DNA of 54,413 nt from Alphaproteobacteria bacterium (GCA_030430365.1 JAUIFP010000008.1:1-54413); one strand, 5' to 3'; shown: positions 25,555 to 34,524, numbered from the stretch's first letter. A program made the numbers and translations. Notes: a model not told the origin generated them from the sequence alone.

Positions 25555-27099
25555 ATGGGAAGGCTTGAAGGCAAGATTGCACTGATAACGGGGATCTCCG
25601 GCGGGCAGGGACGGGCGGCCGCGCTCGCATTCGCACGGGAAGGGGCCAAGGTCGTGGGGTGCGATCTCAAGGCCGAGGCTGCGCAGGAAACCGCGGAAAT
25701 GGTTCGCGGCGAAGGAGGCGAGATGACCTCCATTGCACCCGTGGACCTGTCTGACGAGCAAGAGGCGACGCGGTGGGTCGAAGATGCCGCCGCGGTCTAT
25801 GGCGGTATCGACGTGCTGTACAACAATGCAGCGCTTGCCCGGATCGGCACACTGGCTGGAATGTCCACTGATGCCTGGCACTACACCCTGAAATACGAGC
25901 TCGACATACTGTTCTTCGTCACGCGCGCCGCCTGGCCGCATTTGGTGAAAAGGGGCGGCGGCTCCATCATCAATACCGGCTCCATCATTGCCGGGCGGGG
26001 CAGCGACATGCCGATGGCCGCACATGGCGCCGGCAAGGCCGGCGTGATCGGCCTGACCAAGCACATGGCGCTGGAGGGCGGAAATTCGGGCATCAGGGCG
26101 AATTGCATCAGCCCCGGACTGATCTGCAACGAGATGTTCGAACAGTTGCTGAAAGATCCGAACGACAATCTCTACAAGCAGATCCGGACTTCGCCGCTCG
26201 GCCGGATAGGTCAGCCCGAAGACGTGGCCGGGCTGGCCGTGTTCCTCGCATCCGATGAATCGAGCTACATCACCGGCACCAATATCGTGATCGATGGCGG
26301 GCAGACTTTGGGCATCGGCATGTCCTTCGGTCAGGAGCCTGCCCCCTTGTTCGCTCAGCCCGTCGATCTGCCTGAGGCAGAAGGCGAAAAGCTCACAATC
26401 GAAACGCTGGATGGCGAGTCCGAGGCGTGGTTGTTCACGCCCAGGGAAGAGAAGGGACCCTGGCCTGGCGTGATGATCTATACCGACATCATGGGGGTCC
26501 GCCCGCTATTCAAATCGATGGCTCAGCGCCTGGCCGATGCAGGCTTCGCAGTTCTGCTGCCGAACCTTTTCTACCGGCTGGGGCCACCGCTCGATCCGCC
26601 GCTTTCCGTCAAGAATTCGGGTGAGTTTGGCGAGCTTCTGGGAATGGCCGGAACCTTGTCGAAAGATACGATCGTCAGGGACTCCGGCGCCTGGCTGGCG
26701 GCGCTTGCCGCGCGGCCGGAAGTGAAGGCGGATCCGCTTTCCTGCGTCGGCTATTGCATGAGCGGCCCCATGGCCATCTGGACTGCCGCAGCGCATCCCG
26801 GAAAGGTCGGGGCGGTGGCGGTCTTCCACGGGGGCCACATGGTCATGAAGGGGGATGACAGCCCGCACCTTGCGTTCAAGGACTGTGCTGCGCGGTTCTA
26901 TTTCGGATGTGCCGAGACCGACGCCTTCATGACGGGTGACCACATCGCGACGCTGAAGGAATCGCTCGAACAAGCCGGGCGGCCACATGAAGTGGAAGTC
27001 TATCCCGGCACCTATCACGGATTTGCGATCGCCGATGCTTCATACAGCCGAGAAGGTTCGGAGAAGCATTGGGAAGCAATGATCGATTTTCTGTCATAA
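25555..27099 (+). CDS. SDR dehydrogenase fused to a dienelactone hydrolase-type domain
   Basis: A single 514-residue polypeptide with two full-length enzymes. Residues 1-255 are a classical SDR with TGISGGQG (12-19) for NAD(P) and NNA (90-92), but with a changed catalytic tetrad. S143 and K161 are present, while the Tyr of Y-x-x-x-K is His157 (A-H-G-A-G-K) and the upstream Asn position reads Glu115. Residues 275-514 are a DLH-type alpha/beta hydrolase with nucleophile C401 (GYCMSG), D456 and H488 (GTYHGFA). I see no stop or frameshift between them, only a linker of about 20 residues. The ATG at 25555 is chosen because family similarity begins there. Oxidation followed by lactone or ester hydrolysis is the obvious idea. 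It follows the YciI-like gene by 210 bp. Confidence 0.9.
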   Translation: MGRLEGKIALITGISGGQGRAAALAFAREGAKVVGCDLKAEAAQETAEMVRGEGGEMTSIAPVDLSDEQEATRWVEDAAAVYGGIDVLYNNAALARIGTLAGMSTDAWHYTLKYELDILFFVTRAAWPHLVKRGGGSIINTGSIIAGRGSDMPMAAHGAGKAGVIGLTKHMALEGGNSGIRANCISPGLICNEMFEQLLKDPNDNLYKQIRTSPLGRIGQPEDVAGLAVFLASDESSYITGTNIVIDGGQTLGIGMSFGQEPAPLFAQPVDLPEAEGEKLTIETLDGESEAWLFTPREEKGPWPGVMIYTDIMGVRPLFKSMAQRLADAGFAVLLPNLFYRLGPPLDPPLSVKNSGEFGELLGMAGTLSKDTIVRDSGAWLAALAARPEVKADPLSCVGYCMSGPMAIWTAAAHPGKVGAVAVFHGGHMVMKGDDSPHLAFKDCAARFYFGCAETDAFMTGDHIATLKESLEQAGRPHEVEVYPGTYHGFAIADASYSREGSEKHWEAMIDFLS

Positions 27100-27175
27100 T
27101 AAAAATCCGGAAAATCGAAGTAAAAAACAAAAATGAGACGAGTTTTGGGAATGAATTCTGATCGAGGATTGAGAG

Positions 27176-28312
27176 ATGTCTGGAGAGCAAGGGAAAGAGC
27201 GGCCCAACAAGCTTAAGCTCGGGATATTCGGCGCCAATATGGATGGCGGGATGACGGCAACCAAGGTGAAGGACCGTTTCCGCCTGACCTGGCCGAATGT
27301 GGAACGTGTCGCCAGGGCCGCCGACGAAGCGGGCTTCGAAGCGCTACTGCCCATGATGCGCTGGAAGTCCATGGGCGGAGAGACCGACTTCCACGGCACT
27401 TCCTACGAACCCTTTACCTGGGCCGCCGGTGTTTCATCGGTCACGGACAATATCGGCGTTTACAGCACGATGCATATCTTTGCCGTGCATCCCTTGATGG
27501 CCGCCAAGCACATGGCCACCATCGATCACATTTCCGGCGGACGTTACGGCTTCAACCTGGTCTGCGGCTGGTTCCCGCCCGAATATCAGATGTTCGGTAT
27601 TCCCATGCCCGAGCATGATGAACGCTATGCCTATGCCGCGGAATGGCTGGAGGTAGTCGATCGTCTTTGGACTTCCGACGAGCCGTTCGATTTCAATGGG
27701 AAGTTCTTCCAGCTCAAGCAGCTGCAAATGAAGCCCAAGCCCGTACGCCGGCCCCGGATCATGAATGCCGGCGCATCGGAAACCGGGGCCCGTTTTGCCG
27801 CCGAACACGCCGATATGGCCTTTATTGGGGTGCTGGAGCATGAGAGCGAACAGCAGAAGCGCGCCAATGTCGACCGGCTGCGCAATACCGCTCGCGATGA
27901 ATTCGGACGCGACATCGAAGTGTGGAGCGGCGCCTGGGTCCTTTGCCGTCCGACCGAGGAAGAAGCGCAAGCGGAATATCGCAGAGTGCTGGTGGAAGAA
28001 GGCGATTACAGCATCATCGACAGCATGCCGCCCGGCGTTGTTCCGCCTTTGGACGATATGCCGAAGGAAGAAGCGGACATGATGCGGGCGAAGCTGCTTG
28101 CGGGCTTTGGCAGCATCCATCTGGTTGGAACGCCCGAGCAAGTCGCCGACAAGCTGGAGGCGATGTCTGCAATCGGGCTGGACGGTATCGTGCTGACTTT
28201 CGTGGATTATGAACCGGAAATCGCCAATTTCACCGCGAATGTCATGCCCTTGCTCGAACAGCGCGGACTTCGGAATCTGCGGCAGGAAGCGCGCGTTCCC
28301 GATCCCGTTTGA
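27176..28312 (+). CDS. LLM-class flavin-dependent monooxygenase
   Basis: A 378-residue TIM-barrel luciferase-like monooxygenase using reduced FMN from a separate reductase. Family blocks are KLGIFGANMDGG at the start, AAKHMATIDHISGGRYGFNLVCGWFPPEYQMFG (the signature before the FMN site), EHDERYAYAAEWLEVVDRLW and VGTPEQVADKL near the C-terminus. The layout resembles the SfnG/SsuD and diketocamphane-monooxygenase branches, so sulfone or alkanesulfonate oxidation or type II Baeyer-Villiger oxidation are both possible. It closes the rightward operon, 76 bp after the fusion gene. No flavin reductase gene is visible in the window. Confidence 0.9.
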   Translation: MSGEQGKERPNKLKLGIFGANMDGGMTATKVKDRFRLTWPNVERVARAADEAGFEALLPMMRWKSMGGETDFHGTSYEPFTWAAGVSSVTDNIGVYSTMHIFAVHPLMAAKHMATIDHISGGRYGFNLVCGWFPPEYQMFGIPMPEHDERYAYAAEWLEVVDRLWTSDEPFDFNGKFFQLKQLQMKPKPVRRPRIMNAGASETGARFAAEHADMAFIGVLEHESEQQKRANVDRLRNTARDEFGRDIEVWSGAWVLCRPTEEEAQAEYRRVLVEEGDYSIIDSMPPGVVPPLDDMPKEEADMMRAKLLAGFGSIHLVGTPEQVADKLEAMSAIGLDGIVLTFVDYEPEIANFTANVMPLLEQRGLRNLRQEARVPDPV

Positions 28313-28339
28313 ATTGCCATCGGCGAACGTGCCGCCGCG

Positions 28340-28354
28340 CCGGCTCAATGCCGG
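28340..28354. terminator. weak bidirectional hairpin between convergent genes
   Basis: CCGGC-TCAAT-GCCGG lies between the convergent LLM monooxygenase and efflux lipoprotein genes, followed by TTT on the plus strand. The stem is short (5 bp), so the call is tentative. Confidence 0.3.
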
Positions 28355-28373
28355 TTTGGGCTAGTGCTTCCTA

Positions 28374-29798
28374 TCAATTCACCGCCGGATCGGCCTGGTC
28401 CGGCGGGGTCTGCCACCCGCCGCCCAGCGCCTTGAACAGATCGACGCGGGCAGAGCCGAGCCTCTGGATGGAGGCGGCATTGGCTGCCCGTGCGTCGAGC
28501 AGGTCACGCTGTGCCACCAGCACATCGAGATAGGCCAAAGACCCAGCGCGATAACGTTGATCGGCCATGCGGTAGGCGTTTTCCGATCGCTCTGCCGCTT
28601 CCTGCAGCGCGCGCTGCCGTTCTTCTTCATTGGCGACACGGGCTAGCGCCTGCTCCACTTCCTTGAGCGCCGTGAGAACGGCTCCGTCGAACGTGGCGAG
28701 CGCGGCATCGCCCTGCGCCTCCGCCTGGCGCAAGCGTGCCCGCGCGACGGCCATGTTGGGGAAGCTCCAGGAAATGAGCGGGCCAAGGGAGAACGAAAAG
28801 GAATCGTCCCCCTGCACATTGTCATTACGCAGGAAATTGCCCGAACCGCCCAGAGTGATGCGGGGATAGAGATCTGCCGTAGCCACTCCGATCCGTGCCG
28901 TATCGGCGGCCAGCGTCCGTTCCGCTTCGCGCAGGTCGGGCCTGCGGCGCAGGAGCGATGCGGCATCGCCCACCGGCAAGGCGCTGACGGCAAGCTCGGG
29001 CGGAACCGCGCATTCGCGGGCTGCTGACGGCACATTGGCAGGCGTGGTGCCAAGCAGCGCCGCGAGTTCGAACAGGGCCGCCTGGCGCTGCGCTTCGACG
29101 GACGGCAGCTCGGATCTTGCGCGAGCGGAAAGCGCAGCTGCCCGCTCCACATCCAATTGGGCTGCCGCTCCGGCGCGCTCCAGCGTCATCGTAAGATCCA
29201 GCGCTTCCTCGCTGGTCTGCGCGGAGCCTGCGGCAACGTCCCGTGCAAGGCCCAGTGAGCAGGCATCGAGATAACTCCGCGTCGTTTCCGCAGCGACCAT
29301 GACGCGCACGGCATCCCGGGCCGCCTGGCGGGCCTGTGCGTCCGCTTCGGCTGCACGTATCGCCTGGCTGATCCGGCCGAAGAGATCGACTTCCCAGGAA
29401 ACGGCTGCACCGGCAGTCGTGGAGAACTGCGCGTCGCCCGTTGTAGCCCCGCTGGGCAGTGAATCGCCATAGGTTACGCCGCCGCTAAGATCGGTCTCCG
29501 GCAGGCGCCCTGCGCGGTTCTCCTGAACAACGGCGCGCGCTTTCGCGAGATTGGCTTCGGCAACGCGCAGGTCGGTGTTGGCGGCGAGTGCCTGTTCGAC
29601 CAGCGCGCTCAGGGCCGGATCGTCATACAGGCGCCACCAATCATCCGGCACCGGCATCGCCGGATCGAACGCGCCGGAGCGTGTAACGAAATGGCCCTGC
29701 GCCGTTTCGGGCGGTGAGGGCCGCTCATAGGACGGGGCTGTAGCGCAGGCTGCCGCCAGCAGCGGGGCAATTGCCGATAGGATACGCCGATTACGCAT
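28374..29798 (-). CDS. outer-membrane efflux lipoprotein (NodT/OprM family), OpmD-like
   Basis: A 474-residue TolC-type channel started at the ATG at 29798. The N-terminus is a lipoprotein signal with a lipobox-like L-L-A-A-A-C (Cys about residue 19), followed by PSYERPSPP. Two OEP repeats follow; the conserved S-W-E-V-D-L-F-G-R is near residue 130 and the C-terminal repeat includes YRAGSLAYLDVLVAQRDLLDA. It forms the outer-membrane exit duct of a tripartite pump. The start overlaps the stop of the RND gene by 8 bases (ATGCGTAA), so it is the last gene of the SoxR-controlled operon. By position it corresponds to opmD of Pseudomonas mexGHI-opmD. Confidence 0.92.
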   Translation of the reverse strand: MRNRRILSAIAPLLAAACATAPSYERPSPPETAQGHFVTRSGAFDPAMPVPDDWWRLYDDPALSALVEQALAANTDLRVAEANLAKARAVVQENRAGRLPETDLSGGVTYGDSLPSGATTGDAQFSTTAGAAVSWEVDLFGRISQAIRAAEADAQARQAARDAVRVMVAAETTRSYLDACSLGLARDVAAGSAQTSEEALDLTMTLERAGAAAQLDVERAAALSARARSELPSVEAQRQAALFELAALLGTTPANVPSAARECAVPPELAVSALPVGDAASLLRRRPDLREAERTLAADTARIGVATADLYPRITLGGSGNFLRNDNVQGDDSFSFSLGPLISWSFPNMAVARARLRQAEAQGDAALATFDGAVLTALKEVEQALARVANEEERQRALQEAAERSENAYRMADQRYRAGSLAYLDVLVAQRDLLDARAANAASIQRLGSARVDLFKALGGGWQTPPDQADPAVN

Positions 29799-32700
29799 AA
29801 GTGGGGGCTTCTCCGAAAGGCTCGTCATCCGCGATCGGCTTTTCCTTGCCGCGATGGTCCGTCGCAATCAGCGTATAGATCGTCGGCAGGACGAAAAGGG
29901 TGAACAGCGTCCCGATCAGCAGGCCCATGATCACCACGACCCCGATGGCAAACCGGCTCTCCGCGCCGGCCCCGCCGGCGAAGAGCAGCGGGATTAGCCC
30001 TGCGACCATTGCTGCCGTCGTCATGAGAACCGGCCGCATACGCACACCGGCGGCGTGCTGGATCGCTTCCTGGCGGTCCCATCCCTGATGCTTCTGCATC
30101 TGGTTAGCGAAGGACACCATCAGGATGCCGTGCTTGGAAATGAGGCCGATCAGCGTCACCAGCCCGATCTGGGTGTAGATATTGATGGTCGTGAAGCCGA
30201 GATAGAGCGGCGCCAGTGCCCCGCATACGGCAAGCGGCACGGTCACCAGAATGACCAGCGGATCGCGGAAGCTGTTGAACTGTGCTGCCAGCACCAGAAA
30301 GATCACGATCAAGGCGAAGCCGAAGGCAGTCGTCAGGCGGTCGCCTTCCGTCACATATTGGCGGCTGTTGGACAGCCAATCGACACTTGTCCCAGGCGGC
30401 ACGGGCTGATTTTCCAGAAAGTCCACCGCCTGCCCCATGGTCGCCCCCGGCGCGAGAACCGCCGACAGGGTTGCCGAGTTCATCTGGTTGAATTGAGGCA
30501 GCAGATTGGGCTGCGCCCGCATTTCCACGTTCACGACGTTGGATAGCTGCACCAGTTCGCCGGAAGCTGCCCGCACGTAATACTGACCGAGGTCGCTTGG
30601 ATCGACGCGATCATCCTGGGGGACCTGGACGATCACGTCATAGGACCGGTCGAACCAGTTGAAGCGATTGACCAGGTTTTCGCCCACCAGCAAGGCTAGC
30701 GTGTCCGCGATCTCGGCCATGCTAACGCCCAATTCGCCCGCCTTGTCGCGGTCGATGGTGATGTGCGCCTCCGGGCTGTCGAAGGCGAGATCGCTGTCGA
30801 CAAAGGCAAACAGGCCGCTGCCCCAGGCCGCTCCCTTCAGTCCCTCAAGCGTCTGGTAAATCTGCGAGAAATCGTCTGCCGACTTGATCACCATCTGCAC
30901 GGGCAAGCCGCCCGTTCCGGCTGGCAGAGGGCTATCCTGGAAGGAAGTGGCGAAGACGCCGGTAATCCCCGCCGTCTTGGCTGAAACCTCGGCCTGGATT
31001 TCGTCAGCGCTCCGTTCGCGCTCAGCCCAATCGGTGAAAACGACACCGCCAAATCCGACCGAAGACCGGTCCAAACCGGCCCCGAAGAAGGTGTGGGCAT
31101 ATTCGGGCAGCTCGCGGAACATCGCTTCGACTTCCGCACTGAACTTGGCGGTATAGTCGACGCTGGCATATTGCGGGGCTTTGGTCTGCACGAAGATATA
31201 GCCCATGTCCTCCTGCGGGGCGAGCTCGCGCTCTGCGCCGGTGAAGAGCACGACAATCGTACCCAGGATCGCAACGCAAACGATCAGCACGGCCGAGCGG
31301 GCAACAAGCGTCTTACGCAGCAAGGTCTCGTACCCGGAGGTAAGGCGGTGCATCACGCCTTCGATCTTCTGTGCAAATTTACCTTCCGACATTTCGGAAT
31401 TGAGCAGCCATCCGCTCATCATGGGTGATAGCGTTAGCGCAACGACACCGGAGACGATCACAGAACCGGCCAGAGTGAAGGCGAATTCCTTGAACAGGGC
31501 GCCCGTAAGCCCGCCCATCATTCCGATCGGCGCATAGACGGCCGCCAGCGTCAGGGTCATCCCGATGACCGGGCCGACGATTTCCCGTGCACCGATGATT
31601 GCGGCGTCGAAGGGCGGTTTTCCCTCTTCGATGTGTCGGTGGATATTCTCGACAACGACAATCGCGTCATCGACCACCAGGCCGATGGCAAGGACCATCG
31701 CCAGCAGGGTAAGCAGGTTGAAGGAGAAGCCGAACATATACATCAGCGCCATCGTCCCCAGCAGCGACAGGGGGATCGTGACGATCGGAATGATGACCGC
31801 GCGCACGCTGCCCAGGAACAGGAAGATCACCACGATCACGATGATGACCGCTTCCAGAACCGTGTGTTCCACCTCTGCAATCGAAGCGTCCACGAAGCGG
31901 GCGGAGTCGAACGGGCTGACGACTTCGACGCCGACCGGCGCGGCATCCCTGATCTGCGGCAGTAGCTTGTTGACGGCGTCGACGATTTCGAGCGGATTGC
32001 CGTCAGGCGTCGGCGTGATGGCCAATGTAACCGATGGCTTGCCGGACGAGATCGCGATGGAATCATAGCTCTGGCTGCCCAGTTCCACTCTGGCAACGTC
32101 GCCCAGGCGCACGATGCCTGCGTCGGACTTCTTCAGAACCATATTACGAAATGCGTCTGTATTCTGCGCGTCGGTTCCGGCCGTGATGTTGAGTACGGTG
32201 TTGTCGCCCCGCAGTTGCCCCGGCGCCGCCTGGACATTGTTTGCCCGCAGCATGCCCGCAAGGTCGCTTGCCGTCATGCCGCGTGCGGCGAGTTTCTCCG
32301 GATCGACCCAGATGCGCATCGCAGGTGCGCCGGCGCCGCCGAGACTGGCCGAGGCGACGCCCGGTATCGAGGTCATCAAGGGCTGGGCGACGCGTGTCGC
32401 GAAATCGACCATCCGCGATCTGTCGACAGTCTCGCTCCTGAAGGCGATATATTGAATGGCCGATGCGCCATCGGTGATCTTGGTGACAACAGGGTCAAAT
32501 ACGCCTTCGGGAAGGCGGTACTGCACCTGCTGAACCTTCGACAGAATCTCCGTCATCGTCCGGTCGGCATCGGCATTGAGGACGAGTTTGGCAGAGATCT
32601 GGCTGCTGCCTTGAGACGACGTGGAAGTGATATATTCGATGCCGCTTGCCGTCGCGATCGTTTGAGCGATCGGCGTGGTGACGAAGCCCTGCATCACGTC

Positions 32701-32868
32701 CTGAGTGGCGCCAGGGAATGCCGTGTTCACGGTGATTGTGGCGCTTTCCATGCCCGGATATTGCCGAACGGGCAGGCCCATCATTGCCGAAGCGCCGGCC
32801 AGAAAGATCAGCAAGCTCACCACGATGGCGGCAGTCGGCCGCCGAATGAAGAGATCGGTAAACCGCAT
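29791..32868 (-). CDS. RND efflux transporter, HAE1 family, MexI-like
   Basis: A 1025-residue inner-membrane proton-driven pump, the normal length for HAE1 transporters. It starts MRFTDLFIRRPTAAIVVSLLIF, and the TM4 proton-relay pair of Asp residues is visible in LVVDDAIVVVENIHRH. Large periplasmic loops separate TM1-2 and TM7-8. The C-terminal helices contain AGLIPLLFAGGAGAESR. The gene order adaptor-pump-channel and the upstream SoxR-type promoter match mexGHI-opmD, which exports phenazine and other redox-active compounds in Pseudomonas. Only 1 bp separates it from the adaptor gene. Confidence 0.94.
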   Translation of the reverse strand: MRFTDLFIRRPTAAIVVSLLIFLAGASAMMGLPVRQYPGMESATITVNTAFPGATQDVMQGFVTTPIAQTIATASGIEYITSTSSQGSSQISAKLVLNADADRTMTEILSKVQQVQYRLPEGVFDPVVTKITDGASAIQYIAFRSETVDRSRMVDFATRVAQPLMTSIPGVASASLGGAGAPAMRIWVDPEKLAARGMTASDLAGMLRANNVQAAPGQLRGDNTVLNITAGTDAQNTDAFRNMVLKKSDAGIVRLGDVARVELGSQSYDSIAISSGKPSVTLAITPTPDGNPLEIVDAVNKLLPQIRDAAPVGVEVVSPFDSARFVDASIAEVEHTVLEAVIIVIVVIFLFLGSVRAVIIPIVTIPLSLLGTMALMYMFGFSFNLLTLLAMVLAIGLVVDDAIVVVENIHRHIEEGKPPFDAAIIGAREIVGPVIGMTLTLAAVYAPIGMMGGLTGALFKEFAFTLAGSVIVSGVVALTLSPMMSGWLLNSEMSEGKFAQKIEGVMHRLTSGYETLLRKTLVARSAVLIVCVAILGTIVVLFTGAERELAPQEDMGYIFVQTKAPQYASVDYTAKFSAEVEAMFRELPEYAHTFFGAGLDRSSVGFGGVVFTDWAERERSADEIQAEVSAKTAGITGVFATSFQDSPLPAGTGGLPVQMVIKSADDFSQIYQTLEGLKGAAWGSGLFAFVDSDLAFDSPEAHITIDRDKAGELGVSMAEIADTLALLVGENLVNRFNWFDRSYDVIVQVPQDDRVDPSDLGQYYVRAASGELVQLSNVVNVEMRAQPNLLPQFNQMNSATLSAVLAPGATMGQAVDFLENQPVPPGTSVDWLSNSRQYVTEGDRLTTAFGFALIVIFLVLAAQFNSFRDPLVILVTVPLAVCGALAPLYLGFTTINIYTQIGLVTLIGLISKHGILMVSFANQMQKHQGWDRQEAIQHAAGVRMRPVLMTTAAMVAGLIPLLFAGGAGAESRFAIGVVVIMGLLIGTLFTLFVLPTIYTLIATDHRGKEKPIADDEPFGEAPTYA

Positions 32869-32869
32869 T

Positions 32870-34027
32870 TCAGTCAGCCTCCGGTCCGGTCAGTTCGGTG
32901 ACCTTCACGGTTGCACCCGGCTGTACGCGCAGTTGCCCTTGCGAGACGACGACGTCACCGGCCTCGATGCCGGACTCCACGATCACATTGTTGCCCATGC
33001 GGCGGCCCGTGCGAACCGAGACAATCTCTGCCTGGCCGCCTTCTCTGGCGTTCTCTCCGCGAATGACGATGACATTGTCACCCTGCGCTGAGGTCTGAAT
33101 GGCAGTGAGGGGCAGGACAATCGCGTTCTCCTGCGGCGGTAACTCCACGGAGGCAGTCACATACATGCCTGGCCTCAGGACATGGCCGGGATTGGCCAGA
33201 CGGGCCTGCACGCGGACATTGCGGGTTTCTTCGTCCAGTTTGGGCTCGATGCTGCTCAGACGCGCATTGAAGCTGCGATCCGGATAGGCATCGGACACGA
33301 CGCGAACCGTCTGTCCGGGCTCGAGCGCGCCGAGTTGCTGCTGCGGAACGGAGAAATCGACGAACAGCGTATCCAATGCAGTGAGCGTTGCGATCGGGTC
33401 CCCGGCATTGAGATATTGCCCGGGATCGATCTGCCTGATGCCCAGGCGCCCGGAGAAAGGCGCGCGCACTTGCTTTTCGCGGATGCGCGCATCGAAACGG
33501 GCAACTTCGGCCAGTGCCTGATCGAGCTGAGAGCGCCGCTCTTCCAGCAATTCCCTGGGTTCCGCTCCGGTAGGGGCCAGCTCTTCCGAGCGTTCGAATT
33601 GTATCCGTGCGAAGTCGGCGCGTGCCTTTGCGGCTTTCCTGTCCGCCTCTTCGGGGCCGGCATAGAGCTGTACAAGCAATGCGCCGGAGCGCACATATTC
33701 ACCGGCGCTGAAGCGAAGCGCGCTGACACGCCCAGCGACTTCGGGGGCCAGCATGACTTCTCTCACCGCGCTCAGGCTGCCCACGGCCTCCAGGTCCATG
33801 GGGGCAAGCTGCGGCTCGACGACCATGGCCGCCACTGCCGTCTCTTGCGCTTGCCAGGCCTGACCGCCTCCGGAACGAATGGCGCGCCATGTAAACAGGC
33901 CGCCCAGCACCACTGCCAGAATGACGATCGTAAGCACGATCGTTCGGCGGGAGGCGCCTTGAGAAGACGTTTCCGCTTCCGAGACCGTTTCACCGGAATC
34001 TTCAGTGAATTCTGGGTTGTCGCTCAT
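32870..34027 (-). CDS. RND efflux periplasmic adaptor (HlyD/MFP), MexH-like
   Basis: A 385-residue membrane-fusion protein. An N-terminal membrane anchor (TIVLTIVILAVVLGGLFTW) is followed by the lipoyl half-motif AAMVVEPQLAPMDLEAVGSLSAV, a helical hairpin rich in Glu/Arg (about 120-175), the second lipoyl part VRAPFSGRLGIRQIDPGQYLNAGDPIATL, then beta-barrel and membrane-proximal domains. It bridges the RND pump and outer-membrane channel. Its ATG directly follows the stop of the DoxX-like gene, indicating tight co-expression. Confidence 0.93.
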   Translation of the reverse strand: MSDNPEFTEDSGETVSEAETSSQGASRRTIVLTIVILAVVLGGLFTWRAIRSGGGQAWQAQETAVAAMVVEPQLAPMDLEAVGSLSAVREVMLAPEVAGRVSALRFSAGEYVRSGALLVQLYAGPEEADRKAAKARADFARIQFERSEELAPTGAEPRELLEERRSQLDQALAEVARFDARIREKQVRAPFSGRLGIRQIDPGQYLNAGDPIATLTALDTLFVDFSVPQQQLGALEPGQTVRVVSDAYPDRSFNARLSSIEPKLDEETRNVRVQARLANPGHVLRPGMYVTASVELPPQENAIVLPLTAIQTSAQGDNVIVIRGENAREGGQAEIVSVRTGRRMGNNVIVESGIEAGDVVVSQGQLRVQPGATVKVTELTGPEAD

Positions 34028-34396
34028 TTAACGGGTCCCCTGGGGAGAGAAGATCTGGTGCCTTCGGACAAGTAAAGCTGCCGCCGCAAGACCGGCCAAC
34101 AAGAGAAGCGGAGCAAGTGCATGTGCAAGTTCACCATTGAGAAGCAGAGTGCAAAGCGCCGCTGCTGCAATCATTCCGCCAAGCAGGATCCCCTTCATCC
34201 GGAAGGCAGGCAGCAACAGCATCAGTGCAGCTAGCAGCTCTAGCAAACCGGTCACGCGAGAAAACCACGCAGGATAGCCCCATCGCGCGTAATCCGCTGA
34301 AAGTTCGGGGGAAGGGAACAAATTCATGACACCGGCGATCAGGAACAGAATCGCCAATGCAATGGAAATCAGCCGGTGCCAGGCAACGCGCCTCAT
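34028..34396 (-). CDS. DoxX-like small membrane protein, MexG-like
   Basis: A 122-residue protein with four hydrophobic segments (IALAILFLIAGVMNLF, VTGLLELLAALMLLLPAF, GILLGGMIAAAALCTLLL, ALAPLLLLAGLAAAALLV), typical of the DoxX/DoxD family. MexG, the first product of mexGHI-opmD in Pseudomonas, belongs to this family and is associated with sensing or binding of the exported redox-active compound. The ATG at 34396 is chosen because family similarity starts there and because it overlaps (ATGA) the stop of a short upstream reading frame with a good ribosome-binding site. Without that coupling its own ribosome-binding site is poor. Confidence 0.78.
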   Translation of the reverse strand: MRRVAWHRLISIALAILFLIAGVMNLFPSPELSADYARWGYPAWFSRVTGLLELLAALMLLLPAFRMKGILLGGMIAAAALCTLLLNGELAHALAPLLLLAGLAAAALLVRRHQIFSPQGTR

Positions 34397-34464
34397 GCCG
34401 AAGCCCTGCCGGTGGCCACGACAATCGGCTTTCTCTGCCGGATCGCAAAAGAATGGGTAGTCAT
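34393..34464 (-). CDS. 23-codon leader reading frame upstream of the efflux operon
   Basis: An ATG at 34464 with AGGAG 6 bp upstream opens a 23-codon frame (beginning M-T-T-H-S-F-A-I-R-Q-R-K) whose TGA overlaps the ATG of the DoxX-like gene as ATGA. It lies between the SoxR-type promoter and the first pump gene, so it would be the first frame translated. It may be a coupling or regulatory leader peptide. There is no homology I recognise. Confidence 0.45.
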   Translation of the reverse strand: MTTHSFAIRQRKPIVVATGRASA

Positions 34465-34524
34465 GTCGGCTCCTGCTGCGCCCATCGGGGATCGAAAAGG
34501 GCTTGTGATTCGTTGCCGACTGCC

